Assembly (NCBI GenBank): GCA_020635995.1
Contig: JACJYS010000001.1
Span: forward strand, 248,001-312,000
Direction: 5' to 3'
Length of the DNA: 64,000 nt
Source of the DNA: Chitinophagales bacterium
GTDB taxonomy: Bacteria > Bacteroidota > Bacteroidia > Chitinophagales > UBA8649
Shown in pieces: positions 35,606 through 43,715 of the stretch. Numbering within the stretch: position 1 is the first letter of the stretch; each line of letters opens with the position of its first letter. Both the position numbers and the translations under genes were made by a program. The notes under the pieces were generated by a model. That model searched no databases. It was not told where the DNA came from and saw only the letters and a program-made list of their open reading frames with translations.

Positions 35606-36823
35606 TTATACTTTTTTTATTATTAATGTTGAGTTAGTTCCTCCAAATCCAAAAGAATTAGAAAGGATGTAATTTAGGTTTTTTTCTGTATATTTTTTTA
35701 CAAGGTTAATTTTTGCACAAAAATCTTCTCCGCTTTCAAAGTTAATATTTGGTGCCATAAAGTTGTTTTGCATCATAAGCAAAGAATATACTATTTCGCT
35801 AGCTCCTGCCATCCAGCATTCGTGTCCTGTCATTGATTTTGTAGAACTTACCGGCACATTGCCTCCAAAAATTGAGTATATTGCTTCGGCTTCGGCTTCA
35901 TCGCCCGCAGGCGTAGATGTGGCATGAGCATTTATGTAATCTATTTCTTCAGGTTTTAACCCGGCATCATCTAAGCATCTTTTTAAAGATACTGCGGCTC
36001 CATCGGCACTTGGCTTGGTTATATGTCCTCCGTTTGAAGAAAATCCGTAGCCTACTAATTCGGCAAGAATAGGAGCTCCACGTTTTACGGCACTCTCATA
36101 TTCTTCTAACATTACTGTGGCGGCTCCTCCACTTGGCACTAATCCATCTCTGTTTTTATCAAATGGTCGTGAAGCTAAGTGCGGTTCGTTTATATGGTTT
36201 ACAGAAAATGCACCTAAGCCATCAAAACTACCCATGGCATACAGGTTAATTTCTTGTGCACCACCGCAAACAATGCTTTTTTGCAAGCCGTTTTTTATCA
36301 TTAAATAACCTACGCCTAAGGCGTGAGAGCCACTGGCACACGCTCCGCTTACCGTAAAATTTATTCCTTTTAAACTAAAAATAGTAGAAAGGTTCATGGT
36401 AACTGTTGAGTTCATAGATTTTAAAATAGCAGATGAACCCAAAAGCGTAGTGTCTTTTTTTTCTCTCATTTTATCTATGGCATCTATTGTAGATAAAGCT
36501 ACGGAATCATTGCCATATAGTATTCCCACTTCGTTGTTTTCAAGAAAAGCTTCGTCTATTTTAGCCATATCAAAAGCTTGCTTGGTTGCCATAAAAGCCC
36601 ATTCGCCTTCTTGAGATAAATTATTTCTGTATCTTCTGTGTAAAAGTGGTTTTAAATCGGGCTCTTTTACTATACCCGATAATGGAGAGCGGTAGCCAAT
36701 TTCTACTCTATCGGGCATAAAACCAATACCACTAACGCCACCCATTAATGAATCTTTAACTTCACTTATGTTAGTGCCCAAACACGATTGTATGCCTATG
36801 CCTGTTATAACTACTCTTTTCAT
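35606..36823 (-). CDS. Beta-ketoacyl-ACP synthase (FabF/FabB-like), active type
   Basis: 405 residues with C162 (GACASGSHA), H300 (NAHATSTPAGDEAE) and H334 (KSMTGHECWMAG). It is the most FabB/FabF-like ketosynthase of the set. It is followed by ACP 2 and preceded by FabG (3 bases), so it may be the elongation enzyme of the aryl-polyene core or of the starter. Its relation to the KS at 30466 and 32538 cannot be fixed from sequence alone. Confidence 0.92.
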   Translation of the reverse strand: MKRVVITGIGIQSCLGTNISEVKDSLMGGVSGIGFMPDRVEIGYRSPLSGIVKEPDLKPLLHRRYRNNLSQEGEWAFMATKQAFDMAKIDEAFLENNEVGILYGNDSVALSTIDAIDKMREKKDTTLLGSSAILKSMNSTVTMNLSTIFSLKGINFTVSGACASGSHALGVGYLMIKNGLQKSIVCGGAQEINLYAMGSFDGLGAFSVNHINEPHLASRPFDKNRDGLVPSGGAATVMLEEYESAVKRGAPILAELVGYGFSSNGGHITKPSADGAAVSLKRCLDDAGLKPEEIDYINAHATSTPAGDEAEAEAIYSIFGGNVPVSSTKSMTGHECWMAGASEIVYSLLMMQNNFMAPNINFESGEDFCAKINLVKKYTEKNLNYILSNSFGFGGTNSTLIIKKV

Positions 36824-36826
36824 ATA

Positions 36827-37558
36827 TTAGGTGTACAATCCTCCGTTTACATTTATTACTTCGCCTGTTATGTAGCTGGCTTCTTTAGAAGCTAAAAAGC
36901 CTACCAAAGCACTTACTTCTTCTACTTCGCCAAAGCGTTTTAATGGAATATGGTTTTTATAATTGCTTTCATCTATATCTTCTGTCATATCTGTTTTAAT
37001 AAAACCCGGAGCTACGGCATTTACGGTTATATTTCTTCTACCCAGCTCTTGTGCTAAAGATTTGGTGGCTGCTATAACGCCCCCTTTTGCCGCAGCATAG
37101 TTGGTTTGCCCTGCCATTCCTTTAACTCCAGATAAAGAAACCATATTTATTATCCTGCCAAATTTATTAGCTACCATTCCTTTTATAAGCAATCGGGTAA
37201 TGTAAAAAAATGAATTTAAGCTGGTATTAATAACGCTTTCCCAATTTTCATCGGTAAGCCAAATCATTAAATTGTCTTGTTTAATACCGGCATTGTTTAC
37301 CAATATCTCTATGGTTTTATCTTTATTGGTATCTAACCAATTTGTCAGCTTGCTTTCTATATCTTTTTTGTCAGAAACATCCATTTTTAGCAACTCGCAA
37401 GCTACACCTAAAGCTTCTACTTCTTTTTTAGTTTCTTTAGCTGCGGTATCGTTGTTTTTGTAGTTTAACAAAATATCATAGCCTTTTTTTGCTAATTCAA
37501 TACTGCAAGCTTTACCTATGCCCCGAGAGCCTCCTGTTATAAATGCTACTTTGTTCAT
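36827..37558 (-). CDS. 3-oxoacyl-ACP reductase (FabG-like), short-chain dehydrogenase
   Basis: 243 residues, Rossmann fold. NADPH loop FITGGSRGIGKA, the NNAGIKQDNL motif, catalytic Ser in MVSLSG, Tyr-Lys in YAAAKGG (YxxxK) and the FabG-like C-terminus (YITGEVINVNGGLYT) are all present. It reduces the beta-keto group after each condensation (ApeQ role). It shares one base with the lyase stop upstream (TAATG type junction) and ends 3 bases before the ketosynthase start. Confidence 0.94.
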   Translation of the reverse strand: MNKVAFITGGSRGIGKACSIELAKKGYDILLNYKNNDTAAKETKKEVEALGVACELLKMDVSDKKDIESKLTNWLDTNKDKTIEILVNNAGIKQDNLMIWLTDENWESVINTSLNSFFYITRLLIKGMVANKFGRIINMVSLSGVKGMAGQTNYAAAKGGVIAATKSLAQELGRRNITVNAVAPGFIKTDMTEDIDESNYKNHIPLKRFGEVEEVSALVGFLASKEASYITGEVINVNGGLYT

Positions 37559-39084
37559 TAATTTAATTTTAATTGCTTAACAATGCTTTCAAGTAGCGGT
37601 CTTATTTCTACATCTTCTTTTATAAAAGGAACATCTTTTCCTATGGTTTCAATATGTTTTCGTGTTTTAGATGACAAGTTTTTATGGTTTTGTTGAATAT
37701 TACATGCTTGACATAAAGATAAGGATAAAACTGCAATAACATCAAATGTATTTTGTATTACTTTATTGGTTAAAAGAGCTTCATTAGTGCCCATGCTTAC
37801 TAAATCTTGATTGTCGTTATTGCTGGGAATGCTGTGTACATACACACTTGACGATAAATTTTGATTTTCGGCAGTGGTAGATGTGGCGGCATATTGAGCT
37901 CCTTGCAATCCTAAATTTAAGCCTAAAACTCCGGCATTTAAAAATGGAGCAAAAATTTCGTTGAGTTTATGGTTTAGCATAAAATTTAATTGTCTTTCTG
38001 CCAAAACACTCATTTTTATCATTACGTTTTTAAGTTTACTCATTTCGCAAGAAACAAAATCGCCATGAAAATTGCCTCCATGATAAATGTTTTGGTTTTC
38101 TATATCTATTATTGGGTTGTCAGATACAGAATTTAGCTCGTCAAGCAAAACTTCTTCTGCTTCGCTTATGGTTTTATATATTGGGCCTAATACTTGGGGC
38201 ATACATCTTATAGAATAGTATTCTTGTACTTTTTTCTTAAAGATATTTTCATTTTCGTATTTGCTATTGTAGTAGGTTTCTTCTCTTTTAGATATTAGCT
38301 TGCTATCTTTTAGTATAGTTTGCATTTCATTGGCAATATATTGCTGTGTGGCATGTTTTTTTACTTGATTTAGTTCAATAGAAAAATGATCGTCAAAAGA
38401 TTCAACTACTTCATTTATTAAACAGCCATTAAGTAAGGTGCTATTGAGTGCTTTTTGAGCATTAAGAATGTTTAAAATGCCCACACTTGTCATAAAAGAA
38501 GTACCATTAATTAGTGCTAAGCCTTCTCTTAAAGTTATTTCTAATGGTTTGATATTCAATTGGTTTAAAACATCTTTAGTGTTTTGCAATTTATCTTCAT
38601 AATAAACTTTTCCTTCGCCTATTAAACATAATGCTATTTGAGAAAGTTGAACCAAATCGCCACTGGCACCCACGCCTCCATGCTGCGATACTACAGGTGT
38701 AATATTATGATTAATAAATTCTTTAAGTGTTTCTAAAGTTTGAAGGCTAACGCCACTATATCCTCTTGACAAGCTAACTAAACGACAAAACATAGCACCT
38801 TTAACCATTTCTTTAGGCATGTGCTTACCTACGCCTGCCGCATGGCTTCTTATTAAGTTTTTTTGTAGTTTTACTTGGTCTTTATCATCTACTCTGTACT
38901 GTGCCATAGGGCCAAGTCCTGTGTTGATGCCGTAAATAACTTTATCTTTAATAAAATTTTGTAAAAAAGCATGAGCTTCTTTATTTCTCTCAATAAGTTG
39001 ATTGTCAAAAGAAACCTGCTCATTTTGGAGTACAACTTTAAAAAAATATGAAAAATAAATAGGGTTTAACGATAATATCACCAT
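37558..39084 (-). CDS. Histidine/tyrosine ammonia-lyase-family enzyme (aryl starter supply)
   Basis: 508 residues. The self-formed MIO group comes from A140-S141-G142 in HGGVGASGDLVQLSQ; the catalytic Tyr is Y51 in YGINTGLG. The residue pair that tunes substrate in this family is S80-H81 (RSHAAG), which is Ser-His as in histidine ammonia-lyases. Yet context argues for tyrosine: flexirubin clusters carry a tyrosine ammonia-lyase that makes 4-coumarate as starter. Which substrate it takes is therefore open. It is the first gene of a 19-gene minus-strand operon. The start codon is 11 bases before GTTAAACCC; its N-terminus is well conserved in register with homologues. Confidence 0.9.
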   Translation of the reverse strand: MVILSLNPIYFSYFFKVVLQNEQVSFDNQLIERNKEAHAFLQNFIKDKVIYGINTGLGPMAQYRVDDKDQVKLQKNLIRSHAAGVGKHMPKEMVKGAMFCRLVSLSRGYSGVSLQTLETLKEFINHNITPVVSQHGGVGASGDLVQLSQIALCLIGEGKVYYEDKLQNTKDVLNQLNIKPLEITLREGLALINGTSFMTSVGILNILNAQKALNSTLLNGCLINEVVESFDDHFSIELNQVKKHATQQYIANEMQTILKDSKLISKREETYYNSKYENENIFKKKVQEYYSIRCMPQVLGPIYKTISEAEEVLLDELNSVSDNPIIDIENQNIYHGGNFHGDFVSCEMSKLKNVMIKMSVLAERQLNFMLNHKLNEIFAPFLNAGVLGLNLGLQGAQYAATSTTAENQNLSSSVYVHSIPSNNDNQDLVSMGTNEALLTNKVIQNTFDVIAVLSLSLCQACNIQQNHKNLSSKTRKHIETIGKDVPFIKEDVEIRPLLESIVKQLKLN

Positions 39085-39094
39085 TTAATATATG

Positions 39095-39102
39095 TAAATT
39101 TG
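39095..39102 (+). promoter_or_regulatory. -7 box TAAATTTG for the halogenase-like gene
   Basis: TAnnTTTG on the plus strand, 45 bases before ATG 39148. It is 5 bases from the opposing box of the pigment operon, so the two promoters compete for the same stretch. Confidence 0.5.
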
Positions 39103-39107
39103 ACACG

Positions 39108-39115
39108 CAAAATTA
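39108..39115 (-). promoter_or_regulatory. -7 box TAATTTTG for the 19-gene pigment operon
   Basis: TAnnTTTG on the minus strand, 23 bases upstream of the lyase start. The whole divergent gap is only 63 bases. No other promoter is needed down to about 20.8 kb because neighbouring genes overlap or lie within 10 bases. Confidence 0.55.
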
Positions 39116-39147
39116 ATAGAAATAAACTTTAAATTAAAAGAAACATT

Positions 39148-40392
39148 ATGAAAAACCCCAAAAATAGGCAAGTTGACGTATTAGTTATAGGAGCAGGACC
39201 AGCAGGAACCGTGGCTAGTACATATTTAAACAGCAAAGGAATTGACGTTCTGGTAGTTGAAAAAGCAAAGTTTCCACGCTTTGTAATAGGCGAAAGTTTA
39301 TTGCCAAGGTGTATGGATATTTTTGAAGAAGTAGGCTTACTAAAATTCTTAGAAAAGCAAAATTATCAAAAGAAAAAAGGTGTTATTTTCAAAAAAGACG
39401 GAGAAGATAGCATGTTTGATTTTTCTGAACAGTTTACGGCAGGAAGATCGGAAACGTGGCAAGTGCCAAGAGCTCATTTTGATAAAGTACTTACAGACGG
39501 AGCTCAAGAATTAGGTGTGCCTATTTTATTTGAAGTAGGAGCTACCGCTGTTGAACTGCACGACAATCACCAAGTAACAACAGTAGAAGATGCCGAAGGC
39601 AATCAATATGAAATTACCTCAAAATTCATTATTGACTCAAGTGGCTACGGTAGAATACTGCCAAAACTTCTAAAATTAGATGAAGATTCTTCACTACCAA
39701 TAAGAACAACCATGTTTACTCATTTTTATGACAAGAAAAGAGAAGAATATAAAGCAGAATCGGAGTATATTGTTTATTTGGTAAATCCACATCATTATGT
39801 TTGGAATATTCCTTTTGCTAATAATACTACATCAATAGGCGTAGTGGGCGAAAATGAAATTTTTGATGCTAAAGAAGGTGGTGTTAAAGAAAAACTAACG
39901 CAACTTTTAGAAGATGAGCCATACTTTAAAAAGAGATATAATAGTGAAGATGTAGTTTTTGAGCCAAAAATGCTGAAAGGCTTTTCTGTAGGTGTTAAAA
40001 AATTGTATGGCAATGGATATGTGCTAACAGGAAATAGTACCGAGTTTTTAGATCCAATATTTTCTTCCGGTGTTACTTTAGCTACGGAATCTGCCATAAT
40101 GGGAGCTAAGCTTGTAGAAAAAGAAATTAAAGGCGAATCTGTAGATTGGGAAAAAGAGTACGAAGAGCCGGTGCGTTTTGGTATAGATGTATTTAAAACT
40201 TATGTAAATGCTTGGTACGACCAGTCTCTACACCGTATTTTCTTTACTGAAAATCATTCAGAAAATTTTAGAAGACAAATATGTTCAATATTGGCAGGTT
40301 ATGTGTGGGATATGGAAAACCCGTGTGTAAAACGCTACAAAACAATATTAAGTACTTTAGATAAAATTTTAGAGATACAGCATGACGAATAG
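39148..40392 (+). CDS. FAD-dependent halogenase-like oxidoreductase
   Basis: 414 residues. FAD fingerprint VLVIGAGPAGTVASTYL and GESLLPRC. It has the motif FLDPIFSSG, which fits the F-x-x-P-x-x-S-x-G pattern of single-component phenolic halogenases. The other halogenase signature WxWxIP appears as YVWNIP, the first Trp replaced by Tyr. Tryptophan-halogenase-family proteins occur in flexirubin clusters and could chlorinate the aryl ring, but members with an altered motif may hydroxylate or epoxidise. Divergent from the pigment operon. Whether it halogenates is unproven. Confidence 0.85.
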   Translation: MKNPKNRQVDVLVIGAGPAGTVASTYLNSKGIDVLVVEKAKFPRFVIGESLLPRCMDIFEEVGLLKFLEKQNYQKKKGVIFKKDGEDSMFDFSEQFTAGRSETWQVPRAHFDKVLTDGAQELGVPILFEVGATAVELHDNHQVTTVEDAEGNQYEITSKFIIDSSGYGRILPKLLKLDEDSSLPIRTTMFTHFYDKKREEYKAESEYIVYLVNPHHYVWNIPFANNTTSIGVVGENEIFDAKEGGVKEKLTQLLEDEPYFKKRYNSEDVVFEPKMLKGFSVGVKKLYGNGYVLTGNSTEFLDPIFSSGVTLATESAIMGAKLVEKEIKGESVDWEKEYEEPVRFGIDVFKTYVNAWYDQSLHRIFFTENHSENFRRQICSILAGYVWDMENPCVKRYKTILSTLDKILEIQHDE

Positions 40393-40473
40393 TTGGTTTC
40401 TAATGAGGTAATGAGCTGATTTTATTTCATTTGAAGACTTGGAATTATAATAATTGAAGCAAAAATAAATCTG

Positions 40474-40872
40474 ATGATTACTAAGTTTTTTCAAATAGCA
40501 CTCGTTTTTTTATTGTTCAATTCTTGTCGTATTTGTTATGACGATTTTGCTATTGCTGTACTTTCTATTCAATATCATGGAGTAGATAGTTCTAATACCA
40601 TTTTAGTTGTTCAAACAGATAAAACAGACTATAATGCGGTAATAGATACGTCAAGTTTGGGGATAATAGATTCTGCTAATAATTATACAGTTGAATTTAT
40701 GAGTCCGTCAAGCGAATACAACTATTTAATAGTTTTACAAGAGACCAATCATGTTGACACCTTATCAAATTTCATTGAAATTAGAGGAGGAAAGTGTAAT
40801 GATTTAAAGGGTATTTCTTATGTTTTTAATGGAGAAGTAAAATCTAATCAGCATATAGATGTAAATATGTAG
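40474..40872 (+). CDS. Small lipoprotein of unknown function
   Basis: 132 residues. A hydrophobic N-terminus ending in LLFNSC gives a lipobox with the lipidated Cys at position 18. The rest (VLSIQYHGVDSSN, TVEFMSPSSEYNYLIVLQ) is an alternating beta-type sequence of a small periplasmic or outer-membrane-leaflet domain. I do not recognise the family. It follows the halogenase gene by 81 bases with no clear promoter box, so co-transcription is possible. Convergent with recJ, 44 bases apart. Confidence 0.7.
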   Translation: MITKFFQIALVFLLFNSCRICYDDFAIAVLSIQYHGVDSSNTILVVQTDKTDYNAVIDTSSLGIIDSANNYTVEFMSPSSEYNYLIVLQETNHVDTLSNFIEIRGGKCNDLKGISYVFNGEVKSNQHIDVNM

Positions 40873-40916
40873 TAATGTATTTTGATTTTTATCGGGAGTC
40901 TGTAGAGAAATAAATA

Positions 40917-42593
40917 CTACTCACTCTCCCTAATATCTTTAATGTGCATTTGCAGTGTTGTGTTGCCATTCCATTCATTTTCTTCTAAAACAAAACATAC
41001 ATCTACTTTTCCTTTTAGTAAAGGCAGTTTATCTGCCATATTAAAAGCTATGCCGTTTAATGTATTTCCTTCTTTATCTGCTAAAAGGGTTTTTAAATGG
41101 TTTTCTCCCACTATCTTTGATTGTCCTGTGTCGGTTAAGTTTTTAACTACAAAAACAGGTCGCATATTGTATGGACCAAAAGGAGCAAACTGCTTTAAAA
41201 TATTGTAAAAGCTTTTATTTATCTCGTGCAATTCTATGGTGCTATCTATTTCAATTTTGGGAATTAACTGCTCCGGCAATATCCTTTGCCTTACTTCATC
41301 GTCAAACTGCTGTTTGAAAGTTTCAAAATTTTCTATTTCTAAGGTAATACCTGCCGCAAATGCGTGTCCACCAAAATTGGTAAACAAATGGCTACAGGCT
41401 TCTAATGGTTCATACACATTAAAACCCTCTACCGAACGCACAGAACCAGTTAACCTCCCATTAGAATGGCATAAAACCACCGTAGGTTTGTAGTAGGTTT
41501 CGGTTACACGGGAAGCCACTATGCCAATAACGCCTTTATGCCAATTTTCTTGATAAACAACATTGCTAACTCTATCTTCATTTTCATTGGCTAAAAGTGT
41601 TAAAGCTTCTGCTGTAATATCTTTATCTAATGCTTGACGTTTTTGGTTGTTGTCTTGTAGTTCTTTTACTATTTCTTTGCCCATTAAAACATCTACCGCC
41701 ATTTTAGCGTGTGCCATACGCCCTGCTGCATTTATGCGTGGCCCTATTTTAAATACCACATCATTTATGGTAAAATCTTTTTTTAAATCTAATAGCTCTA
41801 CTATGTTTTTTAAACCTACCGATGGTTTTGTGTTGAGCTGCTTTAAACCAAAATGAGCTAAAATTCTGTTTTCATCAGTAATGGGCACTATATCTGAAGC
41901 TATGCTTATGCATACTAAATCTAAAAATTGATATAGTAATTCGTCTTTTATAAAATGCTTTTGAGCATAAGCTTGGCAAAGTTTAAAACCAATACCACAC
42001 CCCGATAATTCTTTATAAGGATAAATACACTCTTTTTGTTTAGGGTTTAAAATGGCATGTGCTTTAGGCAATTCGTCTGCTGGTGTATGGTGGTCGCATA
42101 TAATTATGTCTAAGCCTTTTTCATTAGCATAATTTACTTTTTCTATGGCTTTTATACCGCAGTCAAGTGCTACCATTAAGCTAAAATTATTTTTTGTAGC
42201 AAAATCAATTCCTTTAATGGAAATACCGTATCCTTCTTTGTTTCTATCGGGCACATAAAAATCTATATTTTCGTAAAACTGCTTAAAAAACAGCATACAT
42301 AAAGCTACAGAGGTAGTGCCATCTACATCATAATCGCCATAAAACAGTATTTTTTGTTTGTTTTTAACGGCTGTTATTATCCTATTTACCGCTTTATCCA
42401 TGTCTTTCATTAAAAACGGGGCATGCAACTGCTCTAAGCCGGGACGAAAATAGGCTTTAGCTTCATCAAAAGTTTCTATACCTCTTTGCACTAAAAGTTT
42501 GCAAAGCGTTTTATTTATTTTTAAACTTTTATAAAGCTTTTCTACTTTAGCTTTATCTGTGGGTTTATATGTCCATTGTTGAGGTATGTTCAA
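40917..42593 (-). CDS. recJ: Single-stranded-DNA-specific exonuclease RecJ
   Basis: 558 residues of the DHH phosphoesterase superfamily. Motifs: YGDYDVDGTTS (motif I with catalytic Asps), CDHHTPADELP (DHH), HAFAAGITLE (DHHA1 region with GGHAFAAG). RecJ degrades single-stranded DNA 5' to 3' in RecF-pathway recombination, base excision and mismatch repair. Length is typical. The YhcG-type nuclease gene ends 7 bases upstream and mutL lies further upstream on the same strand, giving a DNA-repair neighbourhood. Confidence 0.96.
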   Translation of the reverse strand: MNIPQQWTYKPTDKAKVEKLYKSLKINKTLCKLLVQRGIETFDEAKAYFRPGLEQLHAPFLMKDMDKAVNRIITAVKNKQKILFYGDYDVDGTTSVALCMLFFKQFYENIDFYVPDRNKEGYGISIKGIDFATKNNFSLMVALDCGIKAIEKVNYANEKGLDIIICDHHTPADELPKAHAILNPKQKECIYPYKELSGCGIGFKLCQAYAQKHFIKDELLYQFLDLVCISIASDIVPITDENRILAHFGLKQLNTKPSVGLKNIVELLDLKKDFTINDVVFKIGPRINAAGRMAHAKMAVDVLMGKEIVKELQDNNQKRQALDKDITAEALTLLANENEDRVSNVVYQENWHKGVIGIVASRVTETYYKPTVVLCHSNGRLTGSVRSVEGFNVYEPLEACSHLFTNFGGHAFAAGITLEIENFETFKQQFDDEVRQRILPEQLIPKIEIDSTIELHEINKSFYNILKQFAPFGPYNMRPVFVVKNLTDTGQSKIVGENHLKTLLADKEGNTLNGIAFNMADKLPLLKGKVDVCFVLEENEWNGNTTLQMHIKDIRESE

Positions 42594-42600
42594 AGGTTTT

Positions 42601-43608
42601 TTATTCTATACTATCATTAATAATTTGTTGAAGTTTCTTTTTACTTGGTAATACAGTTTTATATTGACTGGCAAAAATCTGTTTGTTGTCCTTGGGCAAT
42701 GTATATTCTACAATAGTTTTATCATTTTCGCTACATAAAACTAATCCTATTGTTGGATTTTCATCCTCTAATTTTACATCTCTATCATAGTAATGTACAT
42801 ACATTAACATCTGTCCTAAATCCTGATGTTTTAACTCTCCTATTTTTAAGTCAATCAGCAAAAAACACTTTAATATGCGATTATAAAACACTAAATCTAT
42901 AAAGAAATGCTTGTTATTTATACTTATTCGTTTTTGTCTACCGATAAATGCAAATCCTTTTCCTAATTCTAATAAAAAATATTCTAACTTATCAATAATG
43001 GCTGTTTCTAAATCACTTTCTGAATATCTGTTGTCCTCTTTCAGTCCTAAAAACTCTAACACATAAGGTTCTTTAATAATGTCCTTTGGCTTTTCTAAAA
43101 TTTGTCCTTTTTGATTTAATTTTTTGATACCTTCTTTATCTCGGCTTAGAGCAAGCCTTTGATATAAAGCTGTATCAAATTGTCTATTTAATTCTCGTAC
43201 CGACCAATTATTGTTTATACTTTCTATTTCATAAAATTTCCGTTCGTTTTCATCCTCTACACGTATAAGACGAATATAGTGTGTCCAACTTAGTTTAAAT
43301 TCCGAAATCACTGATTTCGTTTTTGAATAAGTTATATAAAACTTACGCATAAGCTCTAAGTAACGAGTTGTAAATCCTTTTTCAAACTCTTTTGTGAGTT
43401 CTTTTGACAAATTTGCAATAACTTCTTTCCCATAGTCTGCACGTTTATTGCCTTGCTGTTCTTCTTCCACAATCATACGACCTATTTCATAATAAGTTGT
43501 AACCATAACTTGATTCACATTGCGTACAACTTGCTGACGGGCTTGCTGAATCAGTTCTTTAACTGTTAAAAATAATTTTTTGTGTTGTCCTGATAATTCC
43601 GACTTCAT
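42601..43608 (-). CDS. DUF1016/YhcG-family PD-(D/E)XK nuclease-like protein
   Basis: 335 residues from ATG 43608; a longer TTG start at 43620 is less likely. N-terminal 150 residues form the DUF1016 helical domain (KELIQQARQQVVRNVNQVMVTTYYEIGRMIVE). The C-terminal half is a PD-(D/E)XK nuclease core: FIDLVFYNRILKCFLLIDLKIGEL. The usual final E-x-K reads D-L-K, a conservative change. YhcG-type proteins are found in defence islands, near restriction-modification systems or as solitary genes; their role is not settled. Here it sits alone between recJ and mutL, 7 bases from recJ, with its own -7 box. Confidence 0.88.
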   Translation of the reverse strand: MKSELSGQHKKLFLTVKELIQQARQQVVRNVNQVMVTTYYEIGRMIVEEEQQGNKRADYGKEVIANLSKELTKEFEKGFTTRYLELMRKFYITYSKTKSVISEFKLSWTHYIRLIRVEDENERKFYEIESINNNWSVRELNRQFDTALYQRLALSRDKEGIKKLNQKGQILEKPKDIIKEPYVLEFLGLKEDNRYSESDLETAIIDKLEYFLLELGKGFAFIGRQKRISINNKHFFIDLVFYNRILKCFLLIDLKIGELKHQDLGQMLMYVHYYDRDVKLEDENPTIGLVLCSENDKTIVEYTLPKDNKQIFASQYKTVLPSKKKLQQIINDSIE

Positions 43609-43617
43609 AATACTATA

Positions 43618-43625
43618 CAAAAGTA
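43618..43625 (-). promoter_or_regulatory. -7 box TACTTTTG for the YhcG-type gene
   Basis: TAnnTTTG on the minus strand, ending 9 bases before ATG 43608. This supports that start, since the TTG at 43620 would lie inside the promoter. Confidence 0.55.
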
Positions 43626-43715
43626 CGGTTATTATATCATTAATTAAATGAATTTACAAAGGGTCGTACTCATAGTTCCAAATTCAAAAGTTCTAAACAC
43701 TACCTAAGTTTTATT

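Noticed and set aside
20811..40392. A classical flexirubin locus with DarA/DarB
   Set aside because: No KAS III-like (FabH-type) or DarA-type protein is encoded among these genes; every ketosynthase here is of the FabF/KAS II type or degenerate.
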